Assembly: GCA_020850355.1 (NCBI GenBank)
Contig: JADZEX010000072.1
Span: 48,822 to 112,821, forward strand
DNA length: 64,000 nt
Origin: Fimbriimonadaceae bacterium
Lineage (GTDB): Bacteria; Armatimonadota; UBA10988
Direction: 5' to 3'
Part shown: piece after piece, positions 10,672-20,900 of the stretch
How the letters are laid out: the number at the start of each line of letters is the position of its first letter
Position numbering within the stretch: position 1 is the first letter of the stretch
The notes under the pieces: generated by a model
The model's input: the letters and a program-made list of their open reading frames with translations, nothing else
Told to the model about the DNA's origin: nothing
The model's database searches: none
Translations under genes and position numbers: made by a program

Positions 10672-12858
10672 TCAGCCCGCCGCCGCGATGGCTTCGTCGG
10701 CCCGCACCAGCCAGGCGCCGACCAGCTCGGTGTCGATGCCCTTCAGGCTGGAACTGCGCAGGTCGATGGCGGACAATGGCACCGTCGAGAGCAGATTCTG
10801 GCGGGTCGTCTCGCTGATCACCATCCGCGTGCCGTACTGGTAGTCCAGCGAGCCAGCCAGACTCTGCAGGCGCTGCGCCAGGTTGACGTGGTACCCCAGC
10901 ACGGTGTAGTCGCGCCGCAGCAGCGGGCCGAAACAGCCGGCCACCACCTCGCCGGTGTTGACGCCGATGGTCGCCTCCAAGACGCTGGCTCCAGTGCGCT
11001 GGCGGATCTGCTTGGTGGCCTCCATGTACTCGATGATCTCCAGCCCCGCCCGGGTCGCCGAGTCCGCGCCGTCGACCGAGTCCTGCAGGCCGAAGACCGC
11101 CATCACGCAGTCGCCGATGAACTTGTCGACCGACCCGCTCCAGCGCATGATGATGCGCACCACGGGCCCGAGGAAGGCCGACACCACCTCGCTCAGATCG
11201 AGCGGCGTCAGCGTCCCCGAGAGGGCCGTCGCGCCGCGCATGTCGACAAACATCACGGTGGCGGTTTCGAGCCGCCCCTCGGCCTCGCCCTGCCGCAACT
11301 CGTCAACCGCGCGGCCGGGCAGGTAGGGCTTCAGCATCAGCCGCTGCGCCTCGGTCACATCGACCTGCCAGAGCGCGTCGACGGCCTGCTGCCAGAGGTC
11401 GCGCGAGCCCAAGATGCCGGCGGTGTCGACGGCCAGCGTGAGGTGCTGCTTGGTCTCGTCGATCTGCTCCAACTCGCGATAGACCAGCCCAATCTCGAAG
11501 TGCGTCGAGGCCAGCTCGCGCGAGGGGTGCGCCTGGTCGAGCAGGGCGACCGACGCCTCCAGCGCCTGCACCGCCTCGGGCAGCTCGCCGCGCGCCCGCG
11601 CCAACTGGCCCCAGGCGCGCAGCAGCGCGGCTCGGTCGTGGTCGCGGCCGCCGTCGCCGGCGGCCTGCCGGGCGGCCTGGATCATCTCGGCGGCCTCGTC
11701 GACGCGCCCCGCGTCGACCAGGATGCGGCCCAGCAGCACGCGGACCTGGTTCGCCTCGCCCTCGCGCCCCATGTTCAGGAAGTGCGCCATGCTGGCGCGG
11801 GCGTGCTCCTCGGCGCGGGCCAGGTCACCCATCAGGCGGTAGCAGTCGGCGATCTTGCGGTTGCAGTGGCCCAGCGCCTGCTCGTCCTGCAGGGTCGCCG
11901 AGATCGCCAGGTCCTCGCGGAAGAGCTGCACTGCCGACTGGTAGTCGCCCTCGCGCAGCTCCAACTCGGCGAACGACGACTTGCTCTTGCCAAGCTCCGG
12001 CTTGAGGTCCAGCCGCTGCGCCGTGGCGGCGCACTGCTCCAAGCAGATCCGCGCCGTGCGCAGGTCACCCATGTCGGTGTAGCTCTGGCTGAGCGACCAG
12101 TAGACATCGTAGCGACCCGGCTCGAAACGCACCCGGTCGTACAGGTCAAGCGCGATGTTGAGGTGTCGGATGGCCGCCGAATAGCCCTGCTGAACCTCGT
12201 GCAAGATCGCCAGTTGGCGGTGGTAAGCCGCGCGCGTGACGGCGTGCGGCACGGTTTCGGCGAGGTCGCGGACCGCCTGCAGGCAGCTCAGCGCTTCGGC
12301 CGGCTGGTGCCTGCGGAAGTGCAGCAGCGAGAGCACGGTGCGGGCCGCCACCAGCACCAGCGCCTGTTCGGCCGGTTGCTCGGCGAGGGTCGCCGTGGCG
12401 GCCGCCAGGACCTCGTGCAGCAGCGGCTCGGCCTCGTCGCTGCGGCCGCGGTCGCTGAGGACGCGGGCCAGGGGCACCCGGCTGAACAGCAGGCCGACCT
12501 GGTCATCCAGCGACGCGGCCATCGCCACGGCCACCTCGGCGAACTGCAGGGCCTCGTCGTAATGCCGGCTGCGGCGGGCGATTTCGCTCAGCAGACGGTA
12601 GGCCCGGCAGGCCCGCGGCTGGCCGTCGGGGGTGTGCTGCAGGTCGCAGACCTTCCGGAACTCGGCCGCCGCCGCCGCCCAACGGCCGAGGTGGCGCAGC
12701 GAGTCGGCCCGCAGGAAGTACAACTCACCGCGGTCGCCGGCCGCCACGGTGGCCGCGTCAGCCAGGCTGAAGGCGGCCGCGCTGAGGTCGACCACCGCCT
12801 CGTGGCGCGCCTCGTCGGCGGCGACCTGGGCCATCTGTAGCGCGTCGGCGAAAGTCAC
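10672..12858 (-). CDS. TPR-repeat class III adenylate/guanylate cyclase
   Basis: A 728-residue cytoplasmic protein. Residues about 20-480 are a helical TPR array (for example the A-x-x-Y/L-G-N-like helices containing ALGHCNRKIADCYRLMGD); about residues 530-690 are a class III nucleotidyl cyclase domain. The two metal-binding Asp residues are in FVDMRGAT and FIGDCVMAVFG, a substrate-selecting Lys is in VDKFIGD, and the transition-state Asn and Arg are in HVNLAQRLQ, so the site looks intact. It should make cAMP or cGMP under control of a protein or peptide bound by the TPRs. It starts with GTG behind AGGAGAG, lies 14 bp after a large metallopeptidase/propeller gene and 10 bp before the cysteine desulfurase gene. 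Confidence 0.92.
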   Translation of the reverse strand: MTFADALQMAQVAADEARHEAVVDLSAAAFSLADAATVAAGDRGELYFLRADSLRHLGRWAAAAAEFRKVCDLQHTPDGQPRACRAYRLLSEIARRSRHYDEALQFAEVAVAMAASLDDQVGLLFSRVPLARVLSDRGRSDEAEPLLHEVLAAATATLAEQPAEQALVLVAARTVLSLLHFRRHQPAEALSCLQAVRDLAETVPHAVTRAAYHRQLAILHEVQQGYSAAIRHLNIALDLYDRVRFEPGRYDVYWSLSQSYTDMGDLRTARICLEQCAATAQRLDLKPELGKSKSSFAELELREGDYQSAVQLFREDLAISATLQDEQALGHCNRKIADCYRLMGDLARAEEHARASMAHFLNMGREGEANQVRVLLGRILVDAGRVDEAAEMIQAARQAAGDGGRDHDRAALLRAWGQLARARGELPEAVQALEASVALLDQAHPSRELASTHFEIGLVYRELEQIDETKQHLTLAVDTAGILGSRDLWQQAVDALWQVDVTEAQRLMLKPYLPGRAVDELRQGEAEGRLETATVMFVDMRGATALSGTLTPLDLSEVVSAFLGPVVRIIMRWSGSVDKFIGDCVMAVFGLQDSVDGADSATRAGLEIIEYMEATKQIRQRTGASVLEATIGVNTGEVVAGCFGPLLRRDYTVLGYHVNLAQRLQSLAGSLDYQYGTRMVISETTRQNLLSTVPLSAIDLRSSSLKGIDTELVGAWLVRADEAIAAAG

Positions 12859-12872
12859 CGGGCTCTCCTGCG

Positions 12873-15785
12873 TTAGTACGGCAGATCCCGCAGGTCGATC
12901 TTGAACTGCGCGATCCAGTCCGGCTGCGAGCGCTGGCCGATGTAGATCGTCGGACCGGCCCGGAACTCGTACGCGGCGTGGCGCGAGAGGTAGCCGCGGT
13001 TGCGCAGCTCCAGGCTGAAGCGGTCGCGCAGGTCGGCCCCGGTGGCGGTGCCGTTGATCAGCTCGCGAAGCTGATAGGCCGCGCTCACCTCGACCGGTCC
13101 GACATGCAGATAGGGCCAGGTGTAGCGGCTGCGCAGCTGGTCGCAGAGCCGCCAGTCATAGCGCACCTCGCCGCTCAGCAGCCAGCGCTGGCTCTCGGCC
13201 TTGGTGAAGTCCTCGCCGTCGAACCAGTTGAGGTTGATCCCGGTCGAGAGCTTCGCCCGCGGCGAGGGGGCGTAGAACCGGCCGACCCAGGTGAGGTCGG
13301 TGTTGAAGTAGTCGAGCTGGCTGCCGAAGCCGTGGTCGGCCCGCGTGATCTTGACCCGCGCGGTCTGCTCACCGATCCCCGGCAAGACCTCGGAGCGGTC
13401 ATAGCCGATGCTCAACGCACCGATCTTGGCGCCCTGTGGGGCCGGGCGGAGGACCCCGCCGATGGTCGCGAAGGGTTGCCGCTCGGCCATTTCGTAACCG
13501 AACTGCAGCTTATCCTGGCTGTAGGCGTTGTGGCCGACCACAATCGGCAACTCCGCCAGCAGCTCGAAGCCGAGGGCCGTCTCGGCGACCAGGGCGTTGC
13601 GTTCGCCACGCAGCGGCGGCACCCGGCGGAAGAAGTTGGCGCCGACCTGGAACTGCGTCTGGTGGTTGGTGTAGCCCGCCTCGAAGCCGATCTGGTCGCT
13701 GCGGCCGGTGCCGTAGTCGAGTTGCGCGGTGAGCTGGTGCTGCAGCAGCGGATCGGCGAAACGGGTCCGCACGCCGAAGACGTCGCCCAGGCCGTCCTGG
13801 TCCTTGTAGGGGCGGGTGATGTAGGGCACCATCCGCTGGATCCCGCGGTAGGGCCGGCTGGCGGTCGGCGCCGAGCGCGGCGCCGTGGCGGCCGTCCCGG
13901 TCGCCGGGCCGTAGACCGGCCGGCTGTCGGCCAAGGCCGAGGGGCGCACGCTGGTCGCGGCCGCCACCGTCCCGACCGCGGCCACCTGGATGGTCGCCGG
14001 TTGCAGGTCGGCCGCCGCGGGCGCCACGCTGCTGGGGGCCGCGGCCATCTGGAGGTCAGCCAGCGGCAACTGCCGCAGCGTGGCGTGGCGCACCTGGAAC
14101 AGACTGAACAGCAGGCTGCGGCTGTCGGCCGACCAGGTCGGGTAGTAGCAGCCCCCCGAGGTGCAGTTGGTGACCCGGGTCGGCGGCCCGCCGGCGGCGC
14201 TGACCAGGTAGAGGTCGGTGGCGGCGACCGACAGCCCGGAGGCTTCGGCCGAGACCGCCGCGTCGGTGCGCCGGCCGTCGGGCTGGCGGTAGGAGACGAA
14301 GGCAATCCACTTGCCGTCGGGGCTCCAGGCGGGGTACTGGTCCGGCGCGGCGTCCTGCGTCAACCGCAACAGGCCCTGGCCGTCGGCCCCAATCACCGCC
14401 AGGTCGGCCCCCTGCGGGCCGGCCAGCGAGAAGACGATCCGCTGGCCGTCGGGCGACCAGGCCGGGCTGAAACAGTGCTCCGCGATGTCGCGGCCGAGGT
14501 ACTGCACGTCGCTGCCGTCGACCTTCATGGTCGCCAGGATCGGCCGCTCGTGGTGGTACGCCACAAACGCGATGCGGCTGCCGTCCGGGCTCAGCGCCGG
14601 CTCGCCGAGGCGGACGCCGCCCGAGGCGACGTGCTGCGTCTGCTGGCGCTCCAGGTCGTACAGGTAAGCCTGCGTGACGACGCTACCCTTGCCATTCTTG
14701 TGGCGGCCGGCGTAGAGCACGCGGCGGCTGTCGGCCGACCAGGTGATCCGCCAGGAGTCGTACATGTCGAGGTTGGCGGCGATCTTGCGGAAGCGACGGC
14801 CATCGGCGCTGCGCAAGAACAGCCCCGGAATCGGCTCCTCCCAGTTGGCCACGCCGTACAGGGCAACCCACTGCCCGTCGGGCGACGGCGCACCGCCCAG
14901 GACCGCCTCCAGCGGCGTCTCCACGGCACTGCTCCGCTGCAGCGTCGGGTCGGCCGCCGGCCGCCCGGCGAGCTTGCTCTCGACGAAGCGGATCCACTCC
15001 CAGTAGAAGGCCTCGACGGTCTGCCCGGTGGCCGCCAGGAAGCTGATGTCGAACTCCGGGGTGTGGCCGTACTGCTCCAGGACCCGGGCGAAGATGTCGT
15101 CGCCGTAGCGCTCGGCCAGGTAGGCGCACATCGACTGACCCTGGCGATAGACGACGGCCGTTTCGATCACGTCGAAGCGCAAGTCGGCGATGTCGAGCTT
15201 GCCGCCGTAGAGCAGTTGCCCCTGCTCGGCCGCCTGCAGCACGAAGTTCGGCTGCGACTTGTCGCCACCGCTGGCGACGAACTCGGCGAGCCCTTCGGTG
15301 AACCACTGCGGCTGCAGCTCCATCCCGGTCCATTCGACCAGCGGGCCGACGAAGCGCCCGGCGTCACGCAGCGCCCAGCCGTTCACGACGTGGACATACT
15401 CGTGGCTCAGCAGGTGGTGCAGCCAGGCTTCGCGGTCGACGCGGGCCTGGTTCATCACCGGGTTGGAAATGTAAATGACGTGCTGCATGCGCCGCGCGAA
15501 GTTGTTGAAGCCGATGTCGTCGAAGTCGGCCAGAATCACGGTGGTCTGCTCGCGCGGCGTGACTCGCAGCGCGGCGCAGGTCGCCGGGTGGACCTCTTCG
15601 AGGATCCGCGCGGCGAGCTGGGCGGTGTCCTCGAGGGAGGCGGCGTAGACGATCACGAAGTGCTCGGTCTCGATCTCGCGCCAGGAGACCTCGGGGTGGT
15701 TGAATCCGTCCGGCAGTTCAGCGCCGCCGCGGCCGGCAGTCAGCAGCACCGCCCAGGCGGCGGCCAAGCCTACCCATCGTCGCAT
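12873..15785 (-). CDS. Secreted metallopeptidase-like / TolB-type propeller / beta-barrel protein
   Basis: A 970-residue secreted protein with three parts. After a signal peptide (to about residue 23) comes a gluzincin-like peptidase domain with H128-E-Y-V-H132 and a third-ligand candidate Glu168 in EGLAEF. Residues about 270-560 form a TolB/PD40 beta-propeller with repeated blades such as SPDGSRIAFV, SPDGQRIVFS and SPDGKWIAF. A Ala/Thr-rich linker (about 570-640) leads to a region of alternating strands that ends with an aromatic residue (LRDLPY), the pattern of an outer-membrane beta-barrel. Peptidase-propeller proteins are known in the Peptidase_MA-like group; the added barrel suggests surface anchoring. 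A GGAAGGAG ribosome-binding site precedes the ATG. First gene of a group with the cyclase and cysteine desulfurase. Confidence 0.82.
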   Translation of the reverse strand: MRRWVGLAAAWAVLLTAGRGGAELPDGFNHPEVSWREIETEHFVIVYAASLEDTAQLAARILEEVHPATCAALRVTPREQTTVILADFDDIGFNNFARRMQHVIYISNPVMNQARVDREAWLHHLLSHEYVHVVNGWALRDAGRFVGPLVEWTGMELQPQWFTEGLAEFVASGGDKSQPNFVLQAAEQGQLLYGGKLDIADLRFDVIETAVVYRQGQSMCAYLAERYGDDIFARVLEQYGHTPEFDISFLAATGQTVEAFYWEWIRFVESKLAGRPAADPTLQRSSAVETPLEAVLGGAPSPDGQWVALYGVANWEEPIPGLFLRSADGRRFRKIAANLDMYDSWRITWSADSRRVLYAGRHKNGKGSVVTQAYLYDLERQQTQHVASGGVRLGEPALSPDGSRIAFVAYHHERPILATMKVDGSDVQYLGRDIAEHCFSPAWSPDGQRIVFSLAGPQGADLAVIGADGQGLLRLTQDAAPDQYPAWSPDGKWIAFVSYRQPDGRRTDAAVSAEASGLSVAATDLYLVSAAGGPPTRVTNCTSGGCYYPTWSADSRSLLFSLFQVRHATLRQLPLADLQMAAAPSSVAPAAADLQPATIQVAAVGTVAAATSVRPSALADSRPVYGPATGTAATAPRSAPTASRPYRGIQRMVPYITRPYKDQDGLGDVFGVRTRFADPLLQHQLTAQLDYGTGRSDQIGFEAGYTNHQTQFQVGANFFRRVPPLRGERNALVAETALGFELLAELPIVVGHNAYSQDKLQFGYEMAERQPFATIGGVLRPAPQGAKIGALSIGYDRSEVLPGIGEQTARVKITRADHGFGSQLDYFNTDLTWVGRFYAPSPRAKLSTGINLNWFDGEDFTKAESQRWLLSGEVRYDWRLCDQLRSRYTWPYLHVGPVEVSAAYQLRELINGTATGADLRDRFSLELRNRGYLSRHAAYEFRAGPTIYIGQRSQPDWIAQFKIDLRDLPY

Positions 15786-15883
15786 TTACCGCGCTCCTTC
15801 CGACGGCCGCCCACGGCTCCGAGGCAGCCGCCGACCACGCTTGCCGAGCGGCCCCTGCCCGGCATCTTCGTTAGGCTGACGGC

Positions 15884-15912
15884 TTGCCGGGCCGGGGTAA
15901 TGGTGCTATTCT
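15884..15912 (+). promoter_or_regulatory. Sigma70-like promoter for the helix-turn-helix-like gene
   Basis: TTGCCG (15884-15889), a 17-bp spacer and TATTCT (15907-15912). Transcription would start near 15919, leaving a leader of about 37 nt with a GAGGGG ribosome-binding site before the GTG at 15956. The -10 region overlaps a weaker minus-strand box (TAGAAT, with TTCAGC 17 bp upstream) that could serve the divergent metallopeptidase gene. Confidence 0.5.
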
Positions 15913-15955
15913 ATCATGGCTTGCGCAGTGGCTGAAGACGAGGGGATTGCGACTA

Positions 15956-17824
15956 GTGGAAGAGAGTTTGAGCCAGGTGGCGGCCCGCGACTACCTGGAC
16001 ATGCGGATGGCCGACTACGTGCTGGCCGCTGGTGACAAGGTCAAGACCGCCGATGTGGCCCGCGAAGTGGGCGAGCAGATCGGCGCCTCGGCCCGCTTGG
16101 TGCGGAGCGCGCTGAGCCACTCCGCGCGCCTCTTGCTGGACGAACGGCGCTGGGATCTGCGCTCGCGCCATGCCCAGCGGCGCTTCAGCGTCGATGGCGC
16201 GCTGCGCCACATCCTCGCCAGCGTCGGACGCCCGCTGCCGTTGGGTCAGTTGGCGCGCGAGCTGGCGCTGACCCGGACCGGCGGCGACGACCTGCTGCGG
16301 GTCGTCAAGACCCTCGTCAGCACCCGGCCGCATTACCTTCTGACCGCCGACGAGCGGGTCGCCCTGCGCGGCTGGCTGCTCAGCCTGCAGCCTGGCGACG
16401 ACGACGACGCGGTGCAGCAGCACAACTTCTTCGGCGCGCGGCTCGACCTGGCCGCGGTGATCGACCAGTTCGACCTGCCCACCGCGCAGTCGGCGGCGAC
16501 GCCGCTGGACGGCCTGGTGACGCTGGTGACCAGCGTCGAAGAGCCGGTCGGGTTGCGCCTGGCGATGTACGTGCTGTGGCGCGCCCGCGGCGAGTACTTC
16601 GACTCGGCGGCGCTGTTCGAGGCGCTCCTGGCCGACCCGCGGGTGGTCCTCTTGGACGGCCCCTGTGTCGCCACGCCGGCCTACGAGCAGCGGCTGGCCG
16701 CGGCCATCGGCGAGCTTTCGGCGGAGCACGACAGCGAGCTGAGCAGCTCCGAGCCGGTCGACGTGCAGGACATCCTGGACGGCGACGTCGAGGTCGACGA
16801 AGACTTCGAGATGCGCGCCGAGGACCTCACCGAGGTGCAGCGGATCATCAGCGAGGCCGGCCGGCCGCTGCCGTTGCCGGGGCTGGTCAGCGACGTCTTC
16901 GAGCTGTTCCCCGGCGACCTGCAGTACGTCGCGGCGGTCAAAGCCGCGGCCGATGCGCTGCGGGCCGATGACCGGTTTGTCGAACTCCCCGACAACCGCT
17001 GGCACCTCCGGGTGCTGCTGCCGCCGACGCTCTACCGGGTGCCGGTGACGCTGCAACTGTCGCCGATTGTGGGCATGTCGCTGACCGGCGAGCAGGTCGA
17101 TGTGGCACTGCGCGACGAAGGGCTGGAGGGCGGCCTGGAGTACGAGGTGCGGGCCTTCGACCTCGAAGACATCGGCGAAGAGGACGAGGTCCCGACGCCG
17201 CCGGCCGGGATGACCCTGGCCCGCCGCCAGCGTTTCGTGACCAGCTATCGGCACTTCGTCTCGGGGACCATCAAGGTCCGCAAGATCGACCGCGGCGTGT
17301 TCCCGACCGAGCCGCCGATCCGGCCGATCACGATGCGCGACCGGCGCACCGGCGAGGCCTTCGAGCTGTGGCTCAACAACCAGACCGGTCTGCTCTGCGG
17401 GCTGGACGAATGGTACAAGGGCCGCCTCAGCCCGGCCGGGCACGTCTTCCACATCGAGTGGGACGAGGCCAACGACGCCTGGGTGGCGGAGTGCGAGGAC
17501 GAGCCGGATCCGTTCCAGGAGATCCCGCAGCACCGCCTTGACGAGCTGCTCGTGTTGCGGGTCCGCGTCGAACACGCCCAGGATGTCTCGGTGCTGGAGA
17601 TCATGAAGCAGTTGGCTGAGAAGCACCCGGCGGGGGTGGCCTTCCGGCGACTCTACACCGAGTGCAACATCGTGCGGCGGATCGCCAAGCGGCAGATCGC
17701 CAGCAACCTCAGCCGCTACCCGATGTTCAGCCTGAACGACGATGAGACGCTCTGGTTGTACGACGAGCGCAAGTCGAACCGGCCGCCGAATCCGGCCAAG
17801 CGCGCCTACGAAGTCGGCGACTAG
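15956..17824 (+). CDS. Uncharacterised protein with repeated winged-helix-like segments
   Basis: A 622-residue protein that I do not recognise as a named family. Three segments look like winged helices: residues about 10-55 (VLAAGDKVKTADVAREVGEQIGAS), about 80-115 (HILASVGRPLPLGQLAREL) and about 290-345 (TEVQRIISEAGRPLPLPGLV), the last two sharing a GRPLPL core. An acidic segment (DVQDILDGDVEVDEDFEM) lies between. The C-terminal half is non-repetitive and acidic, with several aromatic strands, and has no signal peptide or membrane segment. A transcription- or chromatin-associated role is possible but unproven. GTG 15956 was chosen because a promoter and ribosome-binding site fit it; the open frame could start at TTG 15884, but that codon is the -35 box. 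Confidence 0.72.
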   Translation: MEESLSQVAARDYLDMRMADYVLAAGDKVKTADVAREVGEQIGASARLVRSALSHSARLLLDERRWDLRSRHAQRRFSVDGALRHILASVGRPLPLGQLARELALTRTGGDDLLRVVKTLVSTRPHYLLTADERVALRGWLLSLQPGDDDDAVQQHNFFGARLDLAAVIDQFDLPTAQSAATPLDGLVTLVTSVEEPVGLRLAMYVLWRARGEYFDSAALFEALLADPRVVLLDGPCVATPAYEQRLAAAIGELSAEHDSELSSSEPVDVQDILDGDVEVDEDFEMRAEDLTEVQRIISEAGRPLPLPGLVSDVFELFPGDLQYVAAVKAAADALRADDRFVELPDNRWHLRVLLPPTLYRVPVTLQLSPIVGMSLTGEQVDVALRDEGLEGGLEYEVRAFDLEDIGEEDEVPTPPAGMTLARRQRFVTSYRHFVSGTIKVRKIDRGVFPTEPPIRPITMRDRRTGEAFELWLNNQTGLLCGLDEWYKGRLSPAGHVFHIEWDEANDAWVAECEDEPDPFQEIPQHRLDELLVLRVRVEHAQDVSVLEIMKQLAEKHPAGVAFRRLYTECNIVRRIAKRQIASNLSRYPMFSLNDDETLWLYDERKSNRPPNPAKRAYEVGD

Positions 17825-17964
17825 GGCGCGGCAAGAATCAGGGCGGTCCGAGGAGGAGGAGGCCGGCGGCCGGCGAAGAACGTCCCGGCCACGGCCTCTC
17901 GTAGTGCTGGGCGGTCCCAGGCCGGGGCGGCACCGCGGCGAGCTGGTCGGAAGGGAAGACACCG

Positions 17965-20900
17965 GTGATCAGAGGTTGGCGGCTCTTCTTCTACGGGATC
18001 ATCGCCGCGGCGGTGCTCAGTATCGGCTTCATCACCACCAAGTACATCGTGGTGGAGCGTCGCATCAAGGCGACGGGGGGAGCTGATCCGGCGAAGCGTC
18101 AGGCCTCCGCCGTGACCATCATGAAGGGCGCCGAGCGGCGGGTCGGGCGCCGCAAGAAGGTGGTCGACTTCCTCCTGAAGCAGCCCCAGACGGTGCGCGA
18201 CAACCTGGTCTGGTCGTTGGAGCAGCGCTACGCCGCGCGCCCTGACGAGGCCAGCCTGAACTGGCTGGTGACCCTCGCCACCGACTGCAGCGGCGACCTG
18301 CCGACCGGCGAGACCGACCTCGACAGCGCGCGCCTGGCGCTGGTCCGGATTGGCCAGCCGGCCGTCGCCCCGCTCACTGCGGCGCTCGCCGAGACCACCC
18401 AGAAGACGCTCGAGCGGCAGGCCTACGCCCACCGCCGAGCGGTCGCAGCGCGGCTCTTGGGGCTGATTGGCGGCGCGGCGAGCGCGCCGACCGAGACCCG
18501 CCGCAGCCTGGTGCCGCCGCTGGTGGTGGCCCTCCGCGACGAGTACGAGATGGTCCGCCAACAGGCCGCCGCGGCCTTGGCTCGGCTCGACCTGCCGGAG
18601 GCCGACGGCCCGCTCAGCGAGTACCTCCAGCCGCTGCTGGGCGTCCTCGAAGGCCGCTACATCTGCTACCTCCGGCTTGACGCCGAGGGCCGCCTGAACC
18701 GCGCCAATCCCCGCGAGGGGCTCGTCTACGGGCCTTTCGAGGTGCGCGTCAAGCCGCACGACGAAGCGACGCCCGAAGACCTCGACCGGCAGCGCGACAG
18801 CGCGCTGGACATCGAAAAGAAAGAAGCCGAGCGCGCCGCGGCGACTAAGAAGCGGCTGGAAGAGGGGCGCCGCGGGCAGATCGTGAAGGCCGTCAAGGAA
18901 GACTTCACGCTGGCCATCGAGAAGGTGGTTGTGCAGCGGCAGGGCTTGCAGGTGGTCGACCCCCAGGGCAAGGGCTTCGATGTCGTCGAAGGCGAGCCGA
19001 TGGAGGTCGAGGTCGACATTTTCAACAAGGGGCCGGGCGACCTGGTCAGCGACTTCTACGTCGCCGTCTACGGGGCCAGCCCGCCGCCACGCAACCATGT
19101 GGACAAGCCGACCGAGGGTGAGTATGCGGGCGAACGCTCGCGGGACCGCCGCGCGCTCGGTGGGGTCACCGAGGTACGGCACGTCAAGAGCATGTTCCAC
19201 GCCAACCGGCCCGATACGCCGGAAGACGACACCCGCGACGTGGTCTACCTCTCGGTGCGGTTCAACGGCGTCGAGGCCGACCGCGTCGAAGCGCTGCGGC
19301 AACTGATGTACGTGGCCCACGAGAGCTGCATCAACGCGCTCGGGGTGGCGCTGGTTTCGCCGAAGCCGTCGGCCTACACGGTCCGGCGGCAGGCCGCCCT
19401 GGCCCTGCAGAAGATCGTCGAAGCGCCGCAGACCTCGGCGGCCGGGCGGCAGCAGGCGATCACGCTGTTGCGCGACAGCGGGCTGAGCAGTCTCGACGAA
19501 GTGGTTCGTTGCCAGAGCGCCGAGGCCTTGCGGTTCGACACCGACCCCGCCAGCCAGGCGCTCAGCGCGGCGGCCTTGGAGCGCTTGTTGCTGACCGACC
19601 GGGACGCCACGGTGCGGCTGGTGGCGACCCGTGCGCTGGGTGCCCTGCCGTTCGACCGGGCCAAGCTGCTGCCGGCCCTGGCGACCGCCGACCCGGCCGT
19701 CAGGATGGCGGCGCCGGTCTTGTTCAGCCGGCCCGAGGACGCCCCGGTGGCGCAGCAGTTGCTGTTTGGCAACGACGAAGCGGTCGCCCGCGAGGTGCTG
19801 CGCAGTTCCAGCCGGCTGTTGACCACGGCCGACCTGGTGGCGGCGCTGCGGCTGCCGGCCGCCCGCACCCGCACCCTGGCGGCGCGGCTGCTCAGCGATC
19901 GACGCGACGCGGCCGCGGCGCCGGCGCTGTTGGCGGCCCTGCAAGATCCCGAAGGCGACGTCCGCGCGGCCGCGGCGCGCGGGCTCGGTCGACTGTTGGC
20001 CGCCCAGCCGACGCCCGACCCGGCGGCCGTCGCCGCGTTGGTGGCGGTGGTCAAGAACGAGGCGGGCGACTACGTCGGCGTGAAGGCCGGCGAGCAGCCG
20101 GAGGATCCCGCGACCGCGGTGATCACCGACAAGATGAGCCGCGCCGCGGCGGTTGAGGCGCTGGTCGGGGTCAAGAGCATCGCCAAGGACCAAGACGTCG
20201 TGGCGGCGCTGAAGGACGCGCTCGGTGACACCAGCCCCGACGTGCTGGCGGCGGTAATGCCGGCGGTCGCGGCCGGGGCGCTGGGCGACCAGACCGAGCG
20301 GCTGATCGTGATCGTCACGGTGCCGAAGGACCCCAAAGCCCCGAAGCTGCCGGCGCGCATCCGCGAAGCCGGGGTGCGGGCGATGTGGGCGGCGCAGGTC
20401 AACACGCCGGAGGCGCTCGACGCGCTGGTCGGTCTGCTCAACGACCCGAACGACGGCATCAAGACGGCGGCGGCCGTGGCGCTGATCGGACTCGGCGACC
20501 AGCGCGGCGACAAGGTGCTGCGCGATCAAATCAACAGCAAGAACGAGGACGTCCGCCGCAACGCCGCGAAGCTGCTGGCCACCTTGCCGGCCGAGAGCGT
20601 CGCCAAGCTGAAGCTGAAGAAGAAGGACCGCGACGGGATGACCATCCTGATCGAGTCCCTCTACCAGCGCGGCTCGCTGCCCGTCCACTACCGCTTCCTG
20701 GTGCAGGCGCTGGTCTTCCTGGGTGAGCAGCCGCAAACGGCGCAGGCGACGCTGGCGAAGATGAAGGAGCTGCTGGCCGACCCGCACCCCGTGATGCGTG
20801 CGGCGGCGCTGGCGGTGCTGACCGCGCTGGACGACCCGGCGGCGGCCGAACAGACCATGAAGTTGCTGAGCGATCCCAACGAGCGGACCCGCTGGCAGGC

